NCBI RefSeq assembly: GCF_008107445.1
Contig: NZ_VSLD01000007.1
Location: forward strand, 107,552-171,551
Length of the DNA stretch: 64,000 bases
DNA from: Arthrobacter echini
GTDB lineage: Bacteria; Actinomycetota; Actinomycetes; Actinomycetales; Micrococcaceae
Direction of reading: 5' to 3'
Made by a program: the position numbers and the translations under genes. Below the pieces are notes generated by a model. The model saw only the letters and a program-made list of their open reading frames with translations, ran no database searches and was not told where the DNA came from. Below are positions 26,111 through 35,087 of the stretch, piece after piece. How positions within the stretch are numbered: position 1 is the stretch's first letter; each line of letters opens with the position of its first letter.

Positions 26111-27265
26111 TCAGCGCGAGGCGCCGACCAGACGGGTCACAGCGGCGTCGATCCGCTCGTCGCTGCCGGTCAGGGCGAAGCGGACGAAGCCCTCGCCGGC
26201 GTCCCCGTAGAAGGAGCCGGGACCCGCGAGGATCCCCAGCTCCGCGAGCCGACCAATGGTCTCCCATGTCGGCTTCCCGCTCGAGGCCCAGAGGTACAGC
26301 CCGGCGTCGGACCCGTGAATGGTGAGGCCGGCTTCCCGGAGTGCCGGGAGGAGCCGTGCGCGCCGGCGTCGGTAGCGGTCCTTCTGCTCCTCGACGTGTG
26401 CGTCGTCCCCGAGGGCCACGCGCATCGCCTCCTGCACGGGGTACGGCACGATCATGCCCGCGTGCTTGCGGGAGTTGACGAGGCTCGCGATGAGTGCTGG
26501 GTCCCCCGCGGTGAAGGCGGCCCGGTACCCGGCGAGATTGGACTGCTTGCTCAGCGAGTAGACGGCCAGGAGGAGCTCGTGGGAGTCCCCACAGACCTGC
26601 GGGTCGAGGATGCTCGGCACGGCGCTTCCCGATCCCGCGGGATCCCAGCGACCCCATCCGAGTTCGCCGTAGCACTCGTCGGAGGCGACGACGGCGCCGA
26701 GCGCCCGGGCGTCGTCCACGATGCTGCGGAGCTGGTGGGCGTCGAGCACCTCGCCCGTCGGATTGCCCGGGGAGTTGATCCACACCAGGCGCACCCGGTC
26801 CCGGAGGTCCTGCGGGAGATCGGCGAGGGAGTCGGAGGCCACGGGTGTGGCTCCAGCGAGGTGGGCCCCGATGTCGTAGGTGGGGTAGGCGATGGCGGGG
26901 CGCACGACGACGTCGCCCTTTCCGAGACCGAGCAGGAGCGGCAGCCAGGCGACGAGCTCCTTGGAGCCCACCGTCGGCAGGATGTCCTGCGGGTCGAGCC
27001 CGGGAACGCCCCTGCGCCGGGCGAACCAGGCACTGACTGCCTGCCGCAGCGCGAGTGTCCCGTGGGTGGTGGGATAGCCGTGGGCATCGGCTGCAGCGCC
27101 GAGGGCCTCCCGGATCAGCGCGGGCGTGGGATCGACGGGCGTGCCGATCGACAGGTCCACCACGCCATCGGGGTGCCGGGCCGCGATCTCCTGGAACGGC
27201 GCCATGGAGTCCCACGGATACCCCGGCAGCTGCAGGCCGAACGGCGTCGGCTCCCGGCCCGCCAC
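26111..27265 (-). CDS. dapC: N-succinyldiaminopimelate aminotransferase
   Basis: Class I/II PLP aminotransferase. The PLP-lysine motif YSLSKQSNLAGYRAAF and WINSPGNPTGE and SDECYGELGW are visible. The actinobacterial DapC subfamily (as Rv1178) transfers an amino group from glutamate to N-succinyl-2-amino-6-ketopimelate. 384 aa. The GTG start at 27265 directly follows the ferredoxin stop codon, so the two are translationally coupled; fdx-dapC pairing is widespread in actinobacteria. Confidence 0.9.
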   Translation of the reverse strand: MAGREPTPFGLQLPGYPWDSMAPFQEIAARHPDGVVDLSIGTPVDPTPALIREALGAAADAHGYPTTHGTLALRQAVSAWFARRRGVPGLDPQDILPTVGSKELVAWLPLLLGLGKGDVVVRPAIAYPTYDIGAHLAGATPVASDSLADLPQDLRDRVRLVWINSPGNPTGEVLDAHQLRSIVDDARALGAVVASDECYGELGWGRWDPAGSGSAVPSILDPQVCGDSHELLLAVYSLSKQSNLAGYRAAFTAGDPALIASLVNSRKHAGMIVPYPVQEAMRVALGDDAHVEEQKDRYRRRRARLLPALREAGLTIHGSDAGLYLWASSGKPTWETIGRLAELGILAGPGSFYGDAGEGFVRFALTGSDERIDAAVTRLVGASR

Positions 27266-27592
27266 CTACGCGGGTTGGTTCTGCGGCGGCAGGACGGCGA
27301 TGATCGGGTGGTCGAAGCCGGTGTTCCCGATCTTCGCGGCTCCACCGGGTGAACCGAGTTCGTCGAAGAACTCCACATTGGCCTTGTAGTACTCGGCCCA
27401 CTGCTCCGGGGTGTCGTCCTCATAGTAGATCGCCTCGACCGGGCACACGGGCTCGCAGGCACCGCAGTCCACACACTCGTCGGGGTGGATGTAGAGCGAT
27501 CGCTCACCCTCGTAGATGCAGTCGACCGGGCACTCCTCGATACAGGCCTTGTCCTTGACATCGACGCACGGCTGCGCGATTACGTAGGTCAC
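27266..27592 (-). CDS. fdxA: 7Fe ferredoxin
   Basis: Small electron carrier with one [3Fe-4S] and one [4Fe-4S] cluster. The Cys pattern is CVDVKDKACIEECPVDC then CVDCGACEPVCP. In the first set the spacing matches the [3Fe-4S] variant, as in mycobacterial FdxA/FdxC. The C-terminal extension of about 45 residues is typical. 108 aa; GTG start at 27592 with GTGGGAA upstream. Coupled to dapC; the redox partner is unknown. Confidence 0.93.
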   Translation of the reverse strand: MTYVIAQPCVDVKDKACIEECPVDCIYEGERSLYIHPDECVDCGACEPVCPVEAIYYEDDTPEQWAEYYKANVEFFDELGSPGGAAKIGNTGFDHPIIAVLPPQNQPA

Positions 27593-27716
27593 TTCCCACG
27601 CCTTTCCTTGTGACTAAGTCTGCGGATGCACTCCTCGGTGCGCTTCCCAGCTTAACGCACCTGCGCCGAGCGCTCCTGCCCCGATCCTCCGGAGCCTGCG
27701 GGCTGTGCGCCGCGGC

Positions 27717-27722
27717 TACCCT
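27717..27722 (+). promoter_or_regulatory. Putative -10 (TACCCT)
   Basis: TACCCT, 6 nt, GTG start of the 84-aa protein; leaderless pattern. Confidence 0.45.
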
Positions 27723-27728
27723 TGACGT

Positions 27729-27983
27729 GTGCAGACACCCGGTGAGCTCCTCGCCACCCTCCCGCTGGGAACCAGGGTGGTCGTCCGACACCGGATCAGC
27801 GGGGGCTTCACGGATTCCCTCGGTGACCTGATGTCCCTCGATGCCTCCACCTGCACGGTGCGCACACGCCGCGGGGACGACGTCGTCCGGCTGGACGACG
27901 TCACCGCGGCGAAGACCGTCCCACCCGCCCCGCCGCGGCGTGCTCCACGGCGCAGGCCCACGGGCGACGGACCGGACCGATGA
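27729..27983 (+). CDS. Small SH3-like beta-barrel protein, unknown function
   Basis: An 84-aa protein. Residues 1-60 (TRVVVRHRISGGFTDSLGDLMSL...RGDDVVRLDDVTAAKTVPP) resemble the SH3-like N-terminal domain found before some actinobacterial acetyltransferases and in short FeoA-annotated proteins. The C-terminus is Pro/Arg-rich. No enzymatic domain follows. The stop is immediately followed by a perfect 16-bp tandem array. It starts at GTG with the leaderless -10 pattern, which supports it being real despite its size. Confidence 0.6.
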   Translation: MQTPGELLATLPLGTRVVVRHRISGGFTDSLGDLMSLDASTCTVRTRRGDDVVRLDDVTAAKTVPPAPPRRAPRRRPTGDGPDR

Positions 27984-27988
27984 CGCAC

Positions 27989-28084
27989 CGGGCGGGTGAC
28001 GGACCGGGCGGGTGACGGACCGGGCGGGTGACGGACCGGGCGGGTGACGGACCGGGCGGGTGACGGACCGGGCGGGTGACGGAC
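27989..28084 (+). repeat. Six perfect 16-bp tandem repeats (VNTR)
   Basis: Six identical copies of CGGGCGGGTGACGGAC without spacers, preceded by a decayed partial copy. The unit is not a multiple of three and lies between two genes, upstream of the winged-helix gene. Confidence 0.95.
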
Positions 28085-28150
28085 CGGAGACGCCGCGCCG
28101 ACCCGGGACCGCTGCGATTGGGAGACATCAATCGGTCACAGGGGCTCCCG

Positions 28151-28156
28151 TACACT
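28151..28156 (+). promoter_or_regulatory. Putative -10 (TACACT), winged-helix regulator
   Basis: TACACT, 6 nt, ATG 28163. It decides the start against an open frame reaching 28076 inside the repeat array. Confidence 0.5.
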
Positions 28157-28162
28157 CGTGGC

Positions 28163-28657
28163 ATGGACAGCGACGAGGAGCTCCAGGCCAGGGCCCGGGC
28201 GCTGAGTTCGCCCATCCGCCTCCGGATCCTGCGCCTCTGTCTCCACAGGCCGAGGACGAACAAGGAGATCGCCCAGACGCTCGCACTCAATCCGGCCACG
28301 GCCCTGCACCACGTCCGCACCCTGCTGTCCACGGGTTTCCTCGCGGCCGATGAGGCCCGCAGCGGCAATCGTGGCGCGCGCGAGATCCCCTACCGGGCCA
28401 CCGGGTTGTCCTGGAGCAGCCGGGTGCCCGACTCCGCTCCCGTGCTGGTGGACACGTTCCTCCAGGAGATCGAGGGACTGCAGCCGGCGGAGATCGAGGT
28501 CTGGAGACTCGGTGTCCGGCTCAACAGCGGTCATCGGGCGGAGCTGCTGGGACGTCTGCAGGAGGTGCTCGACGACTACGTCCGGCGAGGACCCGACGAG
28601 GACGGCGAGGCCACCTCCATCATGCTGGCCCATCACCCTGACCGGACGGCCGACTAG
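28163..28657 (+). CDS. ArsR-like winged-helix transcriptional regulator
   Basis: A 164-aa protein. The N-terminal winged helix-turn-helix (ALSSPIRLRILRLCL, TNKEIAQTLALNPATALHHVRTLLSTGFL) is followed by a wing with ARSGNRGAREIPY and a C-terminal domain of about 80 residues. No metal-binding Cys motif of classical ArsR sensors is visible. The start at 28163 fits a leaderless promoter. The last 38 bp overlap the end of the convergent membrane-protein gene. The target is unknown, possibly itself or the neighbouring genes. Confidence 0.8.
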   Translation: MDSDEELQARARALSSPIRLRILRLCLHRPRTNKEIAQTLALNPATALHHVRTLLSTGFLAADEARSGNRGAREIPYRATGLSWSSRVPDSAPVLVDTFLQEIEGLQPAEIEVWRLGVRLNSGHRAELLGRLQEVLDDYVRRGPDEDGEATSIMLAHHPDRTAD

Positions 28658-29105
28658 GCGCGGGCCGAGGGGCGCTCCCGCGCCGTGGACGGAGCACCAC
28701 GGAACCCACCACCACCGCCACCAGCGTGACCACGAGCACCCCGAACAGCCAGAGATTCCCGGCCAGGGCCGTCCCCGGGGCCATGTCGGAGGAGCCTGTG
28801 AGGATCAGTGTCCTGGGTGCCGTGGAGATCAGGGCGACGACGCCGTATGCCACCGCGCCGGCCACCGCACTCATGATGACATTGCGGGCCCAGAGGCCGC
28901 TCAGCAGGAAGAGGCTCGATGCGAGGACCAGGGCACCCAGGGCCCCTACGGGGAGCTGGGCGCCACCGACCACCAGGAGCTGGGCGTGGAGCAGGGTCCC
29001 GAGGATCCCCGCCGCCCCTCCTGCCGCCACAGCGCCGGGCAGTCCCCGGAACGACGGACGCCGGCCCCGCCCAGTGGGGGAGGTACCGGCGTCGTCGTCG
29101 TGCAT
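28620..29105 (-). CDS. Four-helix membrane protein (possibly DUF6113)
   Basis: A 161-aa protein with four hydrophobic segments (AVAAGGAAGILGTLLHAQLL, LGALVLASSLFLLSGLW, MSAVAGAVAYGVVALIS, LWLFGVLVVTLVAVVVGSVVL) and a basic C-terminal tail. The ATG at 29105 lies 14 nt after the typA stop, so it is likely in the same transcript. Size and topology recall small actinobacterial membrane families such as DUF6113; that assignment is a guess. Its 3' end overlaps the convergent regulator gene. Confidence 0.65.
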   Translation of the reverse strand: MHDDDAGTSPTGRGRRPSFRGLPGAVAAGGAAGILGTLLHAQLLVVGGAQLPVGALGALVLASSLFLLSGLWARNVIMSAVAGAVAYGVVALISTAPRTLILTGSSDMAPGTALAGNLWLFGVLVVTLVAVVVGSVVLRPRRGSAPRPAPSRPSGQGDGPA

Positions 29106-29119
29106 GCGGACGTCTCGCG

Positions 29120-31036
29120 CTAGGCGCGGGCGCGGGACCGCGAGGCGCGCATGCGCTCGTTGGCGTCGAGGATGACCTTGCGGATCCGGATGGACTCGGG
29201 CGTCACCTCGACGCACTCGTCCTCCCGCGCGAACTCGAGGGATTCCTCGAGCGTGAGATTGCGCGGCGGGGTCAGATTCTCGAAGGAGTCCGACGACGCC
29301 GCCCGCATGTTGGTGAGCTTCTTCTCCTTCGTGATGTTGACCTCCATGTCATCGGCGCGTGAGTTCTCGCCGACGATCATGCCCTGGTACACCTCGGAGG
29401 TGGGCTGGACGAAGAACGAGCCACGCTCCTGCAGGTTGATCATCGCGAACGGCGTCACCACGCCTGCACGGTCGGCGATCATGGAGCCGTTGGTGCGGTA
29501 CTCGATGTCACCGGCCCAGGGCTCGTAGCCCTCGGAGATCGACGCGGCGATCCCGGAGCCGCGGGTGTCGGTCAGGAAGCGGGTCCGGAAACCGATGAGG
29601 CCCCGGGCGGGAACGATGAACTCCATGCGGACCCAGCCCGTGCCGTGGTTGGCCATGTTCGTCATGCGGCCCTTGCGCGCGGCCAGCAGCTGCGTCACGC
29701 CACCCAGGTACTCCTCGGGGACGTCGATGGTCATGTGTTCCATGGGCTCGTGGATCTTGCCGTCCACGGTCCGGGTGACCACCTGCGGCTTGCCGACGGT
29801 CAGCTCGAACCCCTCGCGACGCATCTGTTCGACGAGGATGGCCAGGGCGAGCTCGCCGCGGCCCTGGACCTCCCAGGCGTCGGGGCGGGCCGTGGGGAGC
29901 ACGCGAAGGGAGACGTTGCCGATCAGCTCCTTGTCGAGGCGGTCCTTGACCTGGCGGGCGGTGACCTTCGCGCCCTTGACCCTGCCGGCGAGCGGCGAGG
30001 TGTTGATACCGATGGTGACGGAGATCGCGGGATCGTCGACGGTGATCAGCGGCAGTGGCTGCGGGTTGTCGACGTCCGTCAGGGTCTCGCCGATGGTGAT
30101 TCCCTCGATACCGGCGACGGCAACGATCTCGCCCGGGCCGGCTGAATCGGTGGGCACACGGTCGAGCGCCTTCGTGGCGAGGAGCTCGGTGATCTTCACG
30201 GTCTTCAGCTCGCCGTTCTGACGGGCCCAGGCCACTTGCTGGCCCTTGCGCAGCGTGCCGTTGAAGATCCGCAGCAGCGCCAGGCGTCCCAGGAAGGGCG
30301 AGGCGTCCAGGTTGGTGACGTGGGCCTGCAGAACGCCGTCGGGGTTGTAGCGGGGCGCCGGGATGTGGTCGATGATCGTCTGGAACAGGGGCTCCAGATT
30401 GTCGTTCGAGGGGACGCTGCCGTCGGCGGGCTGCTCGAGCGAGGCTGCCCCTGCGCGGGCCGCGGCGTACACCACCGGGACATTCAGGATCGAGTCGAGG
30501 TCGAGATCGGGGACCTCGTCGGCCAGATCGGAGGCGAGACCGAGCAGGAGGTCCATGGACTCGCTGACGACCTCCTCGATGCGGGAGTCGGGGCGGTCGG
30601 TCTTGTTGACCAGCAGCACCACGGGAAGCTTGGCGGCCAGCGCCTTGCGGAGCACGAAGCGGGTCTGGGGCAGGGGGCCCTCGGAGGCATCCACGAGGAG
30701 CACGACGCCGTCGACCATGGAGAGACCACGTTCCACCTCGCCGCCGAAGTCGGCGTGACCCGGGGTGTCGATGACGTTGATGGTGATGGTCTCACCCTTG
30801 GCGGAGGGCCCGTCGTAGAACACCGTGGTGTTCTTGGCGAGAATGGTGATGCCCTTCTCGCGCTCCAGATCACCGGAATCCATGACGCGCTCCGCCACGT
30901 CGCCGTGGGCCGAGAAGGAGTTGGTCTGCTTGAGCATGGCGTCGACCAGGGTAGTTTTTCCGTGGTCAACGTGGGCCACGATGGCTACGTTGCGGAGGTC
31001 GCTGCGGACAGCGGTGTTGCCTGCGGTTTCAGACAT
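29120..31036 (-). CDS. typA: Ribosome-associated GTPase TypA/BipA
   Basis: Translational GTPase related to EF-G that acts on the ribosome under stress and in 50S assembly. G1 AHVDHGKTTL near the N-terminus, G2 EREKGITI, G3 DTPGHADFGG and G4 NKTD are present. They are followed by domain II, III and the BipA-specific C-terminal domain (GFRTRFLTDTRGSG). 638 aa. The ATG at 31036 (MSETAGNTAVRSD) is the family start; the upstream open frame is not coding. A strong hairpin upstream separates it from the BCCT gene. Confidence 0.95.
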   Translation of the reverse strand: MSETAGNTAVRSDLRNVAIVAHVDHGKTTLVDAMLKQTNSFSAHGDVAERVMDSGDLEREKGITILAKNTTVFYDGPSAKGETITINVIDTPGHADFGGEVERGLSMVDGVVLLVDASEGPLPQTRFVLRKALAAKLPVVLLVNKTDRPDSRIEEVVSESMDLLLGLASDLADEVPDLDLDSILNVPVVYAAARAGAASLEQPADGSVPSNDNLEPLFQTIIDHIPAPRYNPDGVLQAHVTNLDASPFLGRLALLRIFNGTLRKGQQVAWARQNGELKTVKITELLATKALDRVPTDSAGPGEIVAVAGIEGITIGETLTDVDNPQPLPLITVDDPAISVTIGINTSPLAGRVKGAKVTARQVKDRLDKELIGNVSLRVLPTARPDAWEVQGRGELALAILVEQMRREGFELTVGKPQVVTRTVDGKIHEPMEHMTIDVPEEYLGGVTQLLAARKGRMTNMANHGTGWVRMEFIVPARGLIGFRTRFLTDTRGSGIAASISEGYEPWAGDIEYRTNGSMIADRAGVVTPFAMINLQERGSFFVQPTSEVYQGMIVGENSRADDMEVNITKEKKLTNMRAASSDSFENLTPPRNLTLEESLEFAREDECVEVTPESIRIRKVILDANERMRASRSRARA

Positions 31037-31171
31037 GCGTAAGGACTCAATTCCGTGTCTACTGCTGGGAAAGTGGTGGCGGCTGCAGTGCACGCCTCAC
31101 CACATTCTAGGCGCTGGACAAAATCAGACCTAATGGACTCTGTCAATGCTCGTCCGGCAACGGTCGTGGAC

Positions 31172-31211
31172 GCACGACGGCGGCCCTCCTGGAGGGGGAC
31201 CGCCGTCGTGC
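31172..31211 (-). terminator. Stem-loop terminator downstream of BCCT gene
   Basis: A perfect 12-bp stem (GCACGACGGCGG and complement) enclosing a 16-nt loop, 15 nt after the stop of the BCCT carrier gene. Confidence 0.75.
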
Positions 31212-31225
31212 TGTGCGCGTGCGTG

Positions 31226-33004
31226 CTAGCTGTGCGGGTAGCGGCGCGGCTCCCGCTCGTCGTCGGGCGTCGGTATATCGCCACCGGCCCGCTGCGTCTC
31301 CGTCGAGTAGTCCGCGAGATGCTCCTGCACCTGCCGCTCCACCTGCCCGGACATCGATTCGCTGACCTGGTCGCTGACCCGCTCGGCCATGGCCGTGGCG
31401 GCCACCCGCTGGAGGGCTGCCTCCTTGGCCCTGTGCTCGCGGTGGAAGGCCTTCGCCGTGGCGACGGTCATGAGGAGCATCACGATACTGAAGGGCAGGG
31501 CCGTGAGGATCGCGGCCGTCTGGATGGAACTCAGTCCGGTGTCGCCGACCAGCAGCAGGGCGATCGCGACGAGAGATGCGAGGACGGCCCAGAACACGCG
31601 GACCCAGTTCCGCGGATTGGCGTCGCCGCCCGTGGAGATCATGCTCATGACGAGTGCGCCCGAGTCGGCGGAGGTGATGAAGAAGATGGCGATCAGGATG
31701 ATTGCCCCGATCAGGAGCGCCGGTCCGCCCGGGAGATCGCTGAGCAGTCCGAACAGGGCGTTCTCGGTGTCCACCGATCCGTCGTCGCCCACCAGGCCGC
31801 CCTGACCGAAGATCTCGCGGTAGATGGCCGATCCGCCGAGCACCGCGAACCAGAGGAACCCGAGCGTGGTGGGTACCAGCAGCACGCCGGCCACGAACTC
31901 ACGCACCGTGCGGCCCTTGGAGATGCGGGCGATGAAGATGCCGACGAACGGCGCCCAGGACATCCACCAGCCCCAGTAGAAGGTGGTCCACGCCGCCTGC
32001 CAGGCTTCGCCCTCGGCCCCGGAGAACGCCAGCGTGTTGAAGGTCAGCCCTACGACGTTCTGCAGGTAGTTGCCGATCGACTGGACGAACTCGCGCAGCA
32101 GGAAGAGGGTGGGCCCGGCGAACAGCACCACGAGGAGCAGGACGCCGGCGAGGACCAGGTTGATGTTGGAGAGCCATTTCATGCCCTTGCCCACCCCGGA
32201 GATCACCGAGAGGATGGTCAGGGCCGTGATGGCGAGGATCAGACCCACCTGGGTGGCCTTGGTCGCCGCGAGGATACCGGCGCTGTCGAGGCCCGAGGAG
32301 ATCTGGAGGACACCGAGGCCCAGCGACGTGGCCACGCCGAACAGGGTTCCCACGAGTGCAACGACGTCGATGGCGTGGCCCCAGCCACCCCTGACACGAT
32401 CGCCGAGCAGCGGCTCGAGTGTCCAGCGGATGGAGATGGGGCGGCCACGGCGGTGCACGGCGTAGGCGATGGACAGCCCCACGACCACGTAGATGCTCCA
32501 CGCGTGCAGCCCCCAGTGGAGGAACGTCTGCGTGATGGCCTGCTGGCCGAGCTGCAGATCGGACCCGGTGACGCCGGGGCGGGGACTCGCGAAGTGGTTG
32601 AGCGGTTCGGCGACGCCCCAGAACACGAGGCCGATCCCCATGCCCGCGGCGAAGAGGAGGGCGAACCAGGACATGGTGGAGAACTCGGGTTTGTCATCGT
32701 CCTTGCCGAGCCGGATGTCACCGTAGCGGCTGAAGCCGACCCACAGGGAGAACACGACGAAGAAGGCGACGAGGGCCACGTAGTACCAGCCGAAGGCACC
32801 GATCACGTTTTCCTGGATGCCGGCGAAGAGGGTGGCGGCGGAATCGGGGGCAATGAGCGCGAAGGCCACGAAGACCGCGATCAGGACCGAGGCCGGGATG
32901 AAGACGGGCAGGGCCAGTCGTGCTCTCTGGGCGGGACGCTCTCGCTCCCCCGCCGTCGGCTGGGGCGGGCTGGTGACAGCCTCGTCCCGAGACTTGATAC
33001 TCAC
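31226..33004 (-). CDS. BCCT-family betaine/choline/carnitine transporter
   Basis: Secondary carrier with about 12 transmembrane helices importing a quaternary ammonium osmolyte with Na+ or H+. The family signature is clear: WTLEPLLGDRVRGGWGHAID, TSLGLGVLQISSGLD, and the Trp-rich FYWGWWMSWAPFVGIFIARI with ARISKGRTVREF. 592 aa with about 80-residue hydrophilic N- and C-terminal tails; in C. glutamicum BetP the C-tail senses osmotic stress. GTG start at 33004 with AAAAGGAG upstream. Monocistronic with its own terminator. Substrate not decided. Confidence 0.93.
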   Translation of the reverse strand: MSIKSRDEAVTSPPQPTAGERERPAQRARLALPVFIPASVLIAVFVAFALIAPDSAATLFAGIQENVIGAFGWYYVALVAFFVVFSLWVGFSRYGDIRLGKDDDKPEFSTMSWFALLFAAGMGIGLVFWGVAEPLNHFASPRPGVTGSDLQLGQQAITQTFLHWGLHAWSIYVVVGLSIAYAVHRRGRPISIRWTLEPLLGDRVRGGWGHAIDVVALVGTLFGVATSLGLGVLQISSGLDSAGILAATKATQVGLILAITALTILSVISGVGKGMKWLSNINLVLAGVLLLVVLFAGPTLFLLREFVQSIGNYLQNVVGLTFNTLAFSGAEGEAWQAAWTTFYWGWWMSWAPFVGIFIARISKGRTVREFVAGVLLVPTTLGFLWFAVLGGSAIYREIFGQGGLVGDDGSVDTENALFGLLSDLPGGPALLIGAIILIAIFFITSADSGALVMSMISTGGDANPRNWVRVFWAVLASLVAIALLLVGDTGLSSIQTAAILTALPFSIVMLLMTVATAKAFHREHRAKEAALQRVAATAMAERVSDQVSESMSGQVERQVQEHLADYSTETQRAGGDIPTPDDEREPRRYPHS

Positions 33005-33359
33005 GAATGTTCTCCTTTTGGGGTGCGACGTGCCTCTGGCACAGGTCTGGGATCCAGGCTTCGGACCTGACGTCAGCTATCCAGAGTACAGAGGAGGCCA
33101 CGATCCGGGAGGTGGGGCGGGCGCTCTCCAGGCGCGGACGATGCCCGGATTTCCGCGGTCGTCCCTCAGGAAACCCTACGGAGGGCTGGATGCGTAACGC
33201 TATTGCGCCCGGGTCGGAATTGGGAGTCGCGCCGGTCAGTGACAGCTCAATCGTTACACTCGCGGCCCGGTTCTCCTGATAAAGCAATGAGCGGCCCCCG
33301 GTATCGGGGACCGCTCAGCAGGGCCGATCGACTCGTCCGGCCCGCCTGCCGGCCCGGGG
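33005..33359. other. Intergenic region, BCCT promoter side and opp terminator
   Basis: No gene is supported. The left part is the upstream region of the BCCT gene, which may include TAGCGT-like -10 sequences around 33190-33205 on the minus strand. The right end holds the terminator of the first opp operon. Confidence 0.5.
33288..33317 (-). terminator. Stem-loop terminator of first opp operon
   Basis: A 7-bp plus 5-bp stem with one mismatch and a GTAT loop, 43 nt after the stop of the oppDF gene. Confidence 0.7.
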
Positions 33360-35087
33360 TCAGGCAGCCTCGGGCGGCAGTTCCAGACCGGCGCCCGGAA
33401 TGGCCGCCAGCAGCGCCTTCGTATACGCGGTCTGAGGGTTGTCGAACACGTCGTCGGTGGTGCCCTGTTCCACGAGCCGCCCCTTCTCCATGACGGCGAC
33501 GTGGTCGGCGATCTGCCGCACCACCGCCAGGTCGTGGGTAATGAAGAGGTAGCTCAGCCCGAGCTCGGACTGCAGATCCGCCAGCAGATTGAGGATCTGC
33601 GCCTGCACCAGCACGTCGAGGGCGGAGACGGCCTCGTCACAGATGACCACCTCGGGGTCCAGCGCCAGCGCACGGGCGATCGCCACGCGCTGCCGCTGTC
33701 CGCCCGAGAGCTCGTTGGGGAAGCGCTGCATCATCGAGGACGGCAACGCCACCTGATCGAGCAGTTCGCGGACCTTCTTCTCCCGGCTCTTCGAGTCGCC
33801 GATACCGTGGACCCGCAGGGGCTCCTCGATGGTCCGATAAATGTTGTACATCGGATCGAGGGACCCATAGGGATCCTGGAAGATCGGCTGGACCCGTCGG
33901 CGGAAGTCGAACAGATCCTTCCGCCCCAGGGTGGTGATGTCCACGCCGTCGAAGCGGATGCTGCCGGAGGTCGCGTCCTCGAGTCCCAGGACCATCTTCG
34001 CGACCGTCGACTTGCCCGAACCGGACTCGCCCACCACGGCCGTGGTGGTGCCCCGCTGGACCGAGAAGGACACGTCGTCCACCGCGGTGAAGTCGGTGGA
34101 TCTGCCCCAGCTGCCCCGCAGCTTGAAGACCTTGGTGAGATCCGACACCTCGATCACGGTGTCCTTCCCCGCGTCCCTGGGGACGGCGGGAGCCAGTTCG
34201 TCCCCGCTCACCACGCGCGCCTTCTTCGCCGACGCGATACGCCTCGAGGCGATGGACGGTGCCGAGGCCACGAGCTTCTGCGTGTACGGATGGCGTGGGT
34301 TCGTCAACAGTTCCAGGGCGGGGCCCGCCTCCACGACCTGCCCCCGGTACATCACGATCACCTTGTGCGCCCGTTCCGCGGCGAGGCCGAGATCGTGCGT
34401 GATGAGCAGGACGGCGGTGCCGAGCTGCTCGGTCATCGTGTCGAGGTGGTCGAGGATCTGGCGCTGGACGGTGACGTCCAGTGCCGACGTCGGCTCGTCG
34501 GCGATGAGCAGGCGCGGCCGGCAGGACAGGCCGATCGCGATGAGCGCGCGCTGGCGCATGCCTCCCGAGAACTCGTGGGGATACTGGTTGGCGCGGGATT
34601 CCGCGTCCGGCAGACCCGCCTCCGCGAGCACCTTCGCCACATCCTGGGTGCCACTGGGCAGGCCGTTGGCCCGCAGTGTCTCCCTGACCTGGAAGCCGAT
34701 CTTCCAGACCGGGTTCAGATTGGACATCGGGTCCTGCGGCACCATGCCGATCGAGGATCCACGCAGCTCCACGATCCGCTTCTGGGAGGCACGGGTGATG
34801 TCCTCGCCGTCGAAGATGATGCTGCCGTTGGAGACCCGTCCGTTGCCGGGCAGGAGGCCGATGGCCGCGAGCGCCGTCGTCGACTTGCCCGATCCCGACT
34901 CCCCCACGATCGCGACGGTCTCCCCGGGCATCACGGTCAGGTGGGCGTTGCGCACCGCCTCCACATCTCCGTTCGAGGTGGCGAAGGTGATGGCCAGATC
35001 GCGCAGCTCGAGCAGGGGCACTGCCTCGTTCGCGCCGGCGCGCGCCGTGCTGCCGCGAGCGTCGTCCATGCCAGTACTGTGGCTCAT
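33360..35087 (-). CDS. oppDF: Oligopeptide/dipeptide ABC transporter, fused dual ATPase (system 1)
   Basis: OppD-OppF fusion, 575 aa, two full ABC domains. The first has GESGSGKSTTALAAIG, FSGGMRQRALIAIG and [14 protein letters not shown]. The second has [30 protein letters not shown] and VVICDEAVSALDV. The Walker B of the second domain reads DEAVSAL, Pro replaced by Ala, as in many OppF. It drives peptide import through OppBC. The ATG overlaps the oppC stop (ATGA). Last gene of oppABCDF system 1; a terminator follows. Confidence 0.92.
   Translation of the reverse strand: MSHSTGMDDARGSTARAGANEAVPLLELRDLAITFATSNGDVEAVRNAHLTVMPGETVAIVGESGSGKSTTALAAIGLLPGNGRVSNGSIIFDGEDITRASQKRIVELRGSSIGMVPQDPMSNLNPVWKIGFQVRETLRANGLPSGTQDVAKVLAEAGLPDAESRANQYPHEFSGGMRQRALIAIGLSCRPRLLIADEPTSALDVTVQRQILDHLDTMTEQLGTAVLLITHDLGLAAERAHKVIVMYRGQVVEAGPALELLTNPRHPYTQKLVASAPSIASRRIASAKKARVVSGDELAPAVPRDAGKDTVIEVSDLTKVFKLRGSWGRSTDFTAVDDVSFSVQRGTTTAVVGESGSGKSTVAKMVLGLEDATSGSIRFDGVDITTLGRKDLFDFRRRVQPIFQDPYGSLDPMYNIYRTIEEPLRVHGIGDSKSREKKVRELLDQVALPSSMMQRFPNELSGGQRQRVAIARALALDPEVVICDEAVSALDVLVQAQILNLLADLQSELGLSYLFITHDLAVVRQIADHVAVMEKGRLVEQGTTDDVFDNPQTAYTKALLAAIPGAGLELPPEAA

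Noticed and set aside
27989..28084. CRISPR array
   Set aside because: The 16-bp units are directly adjacent with no spacers and no cas genes are present.
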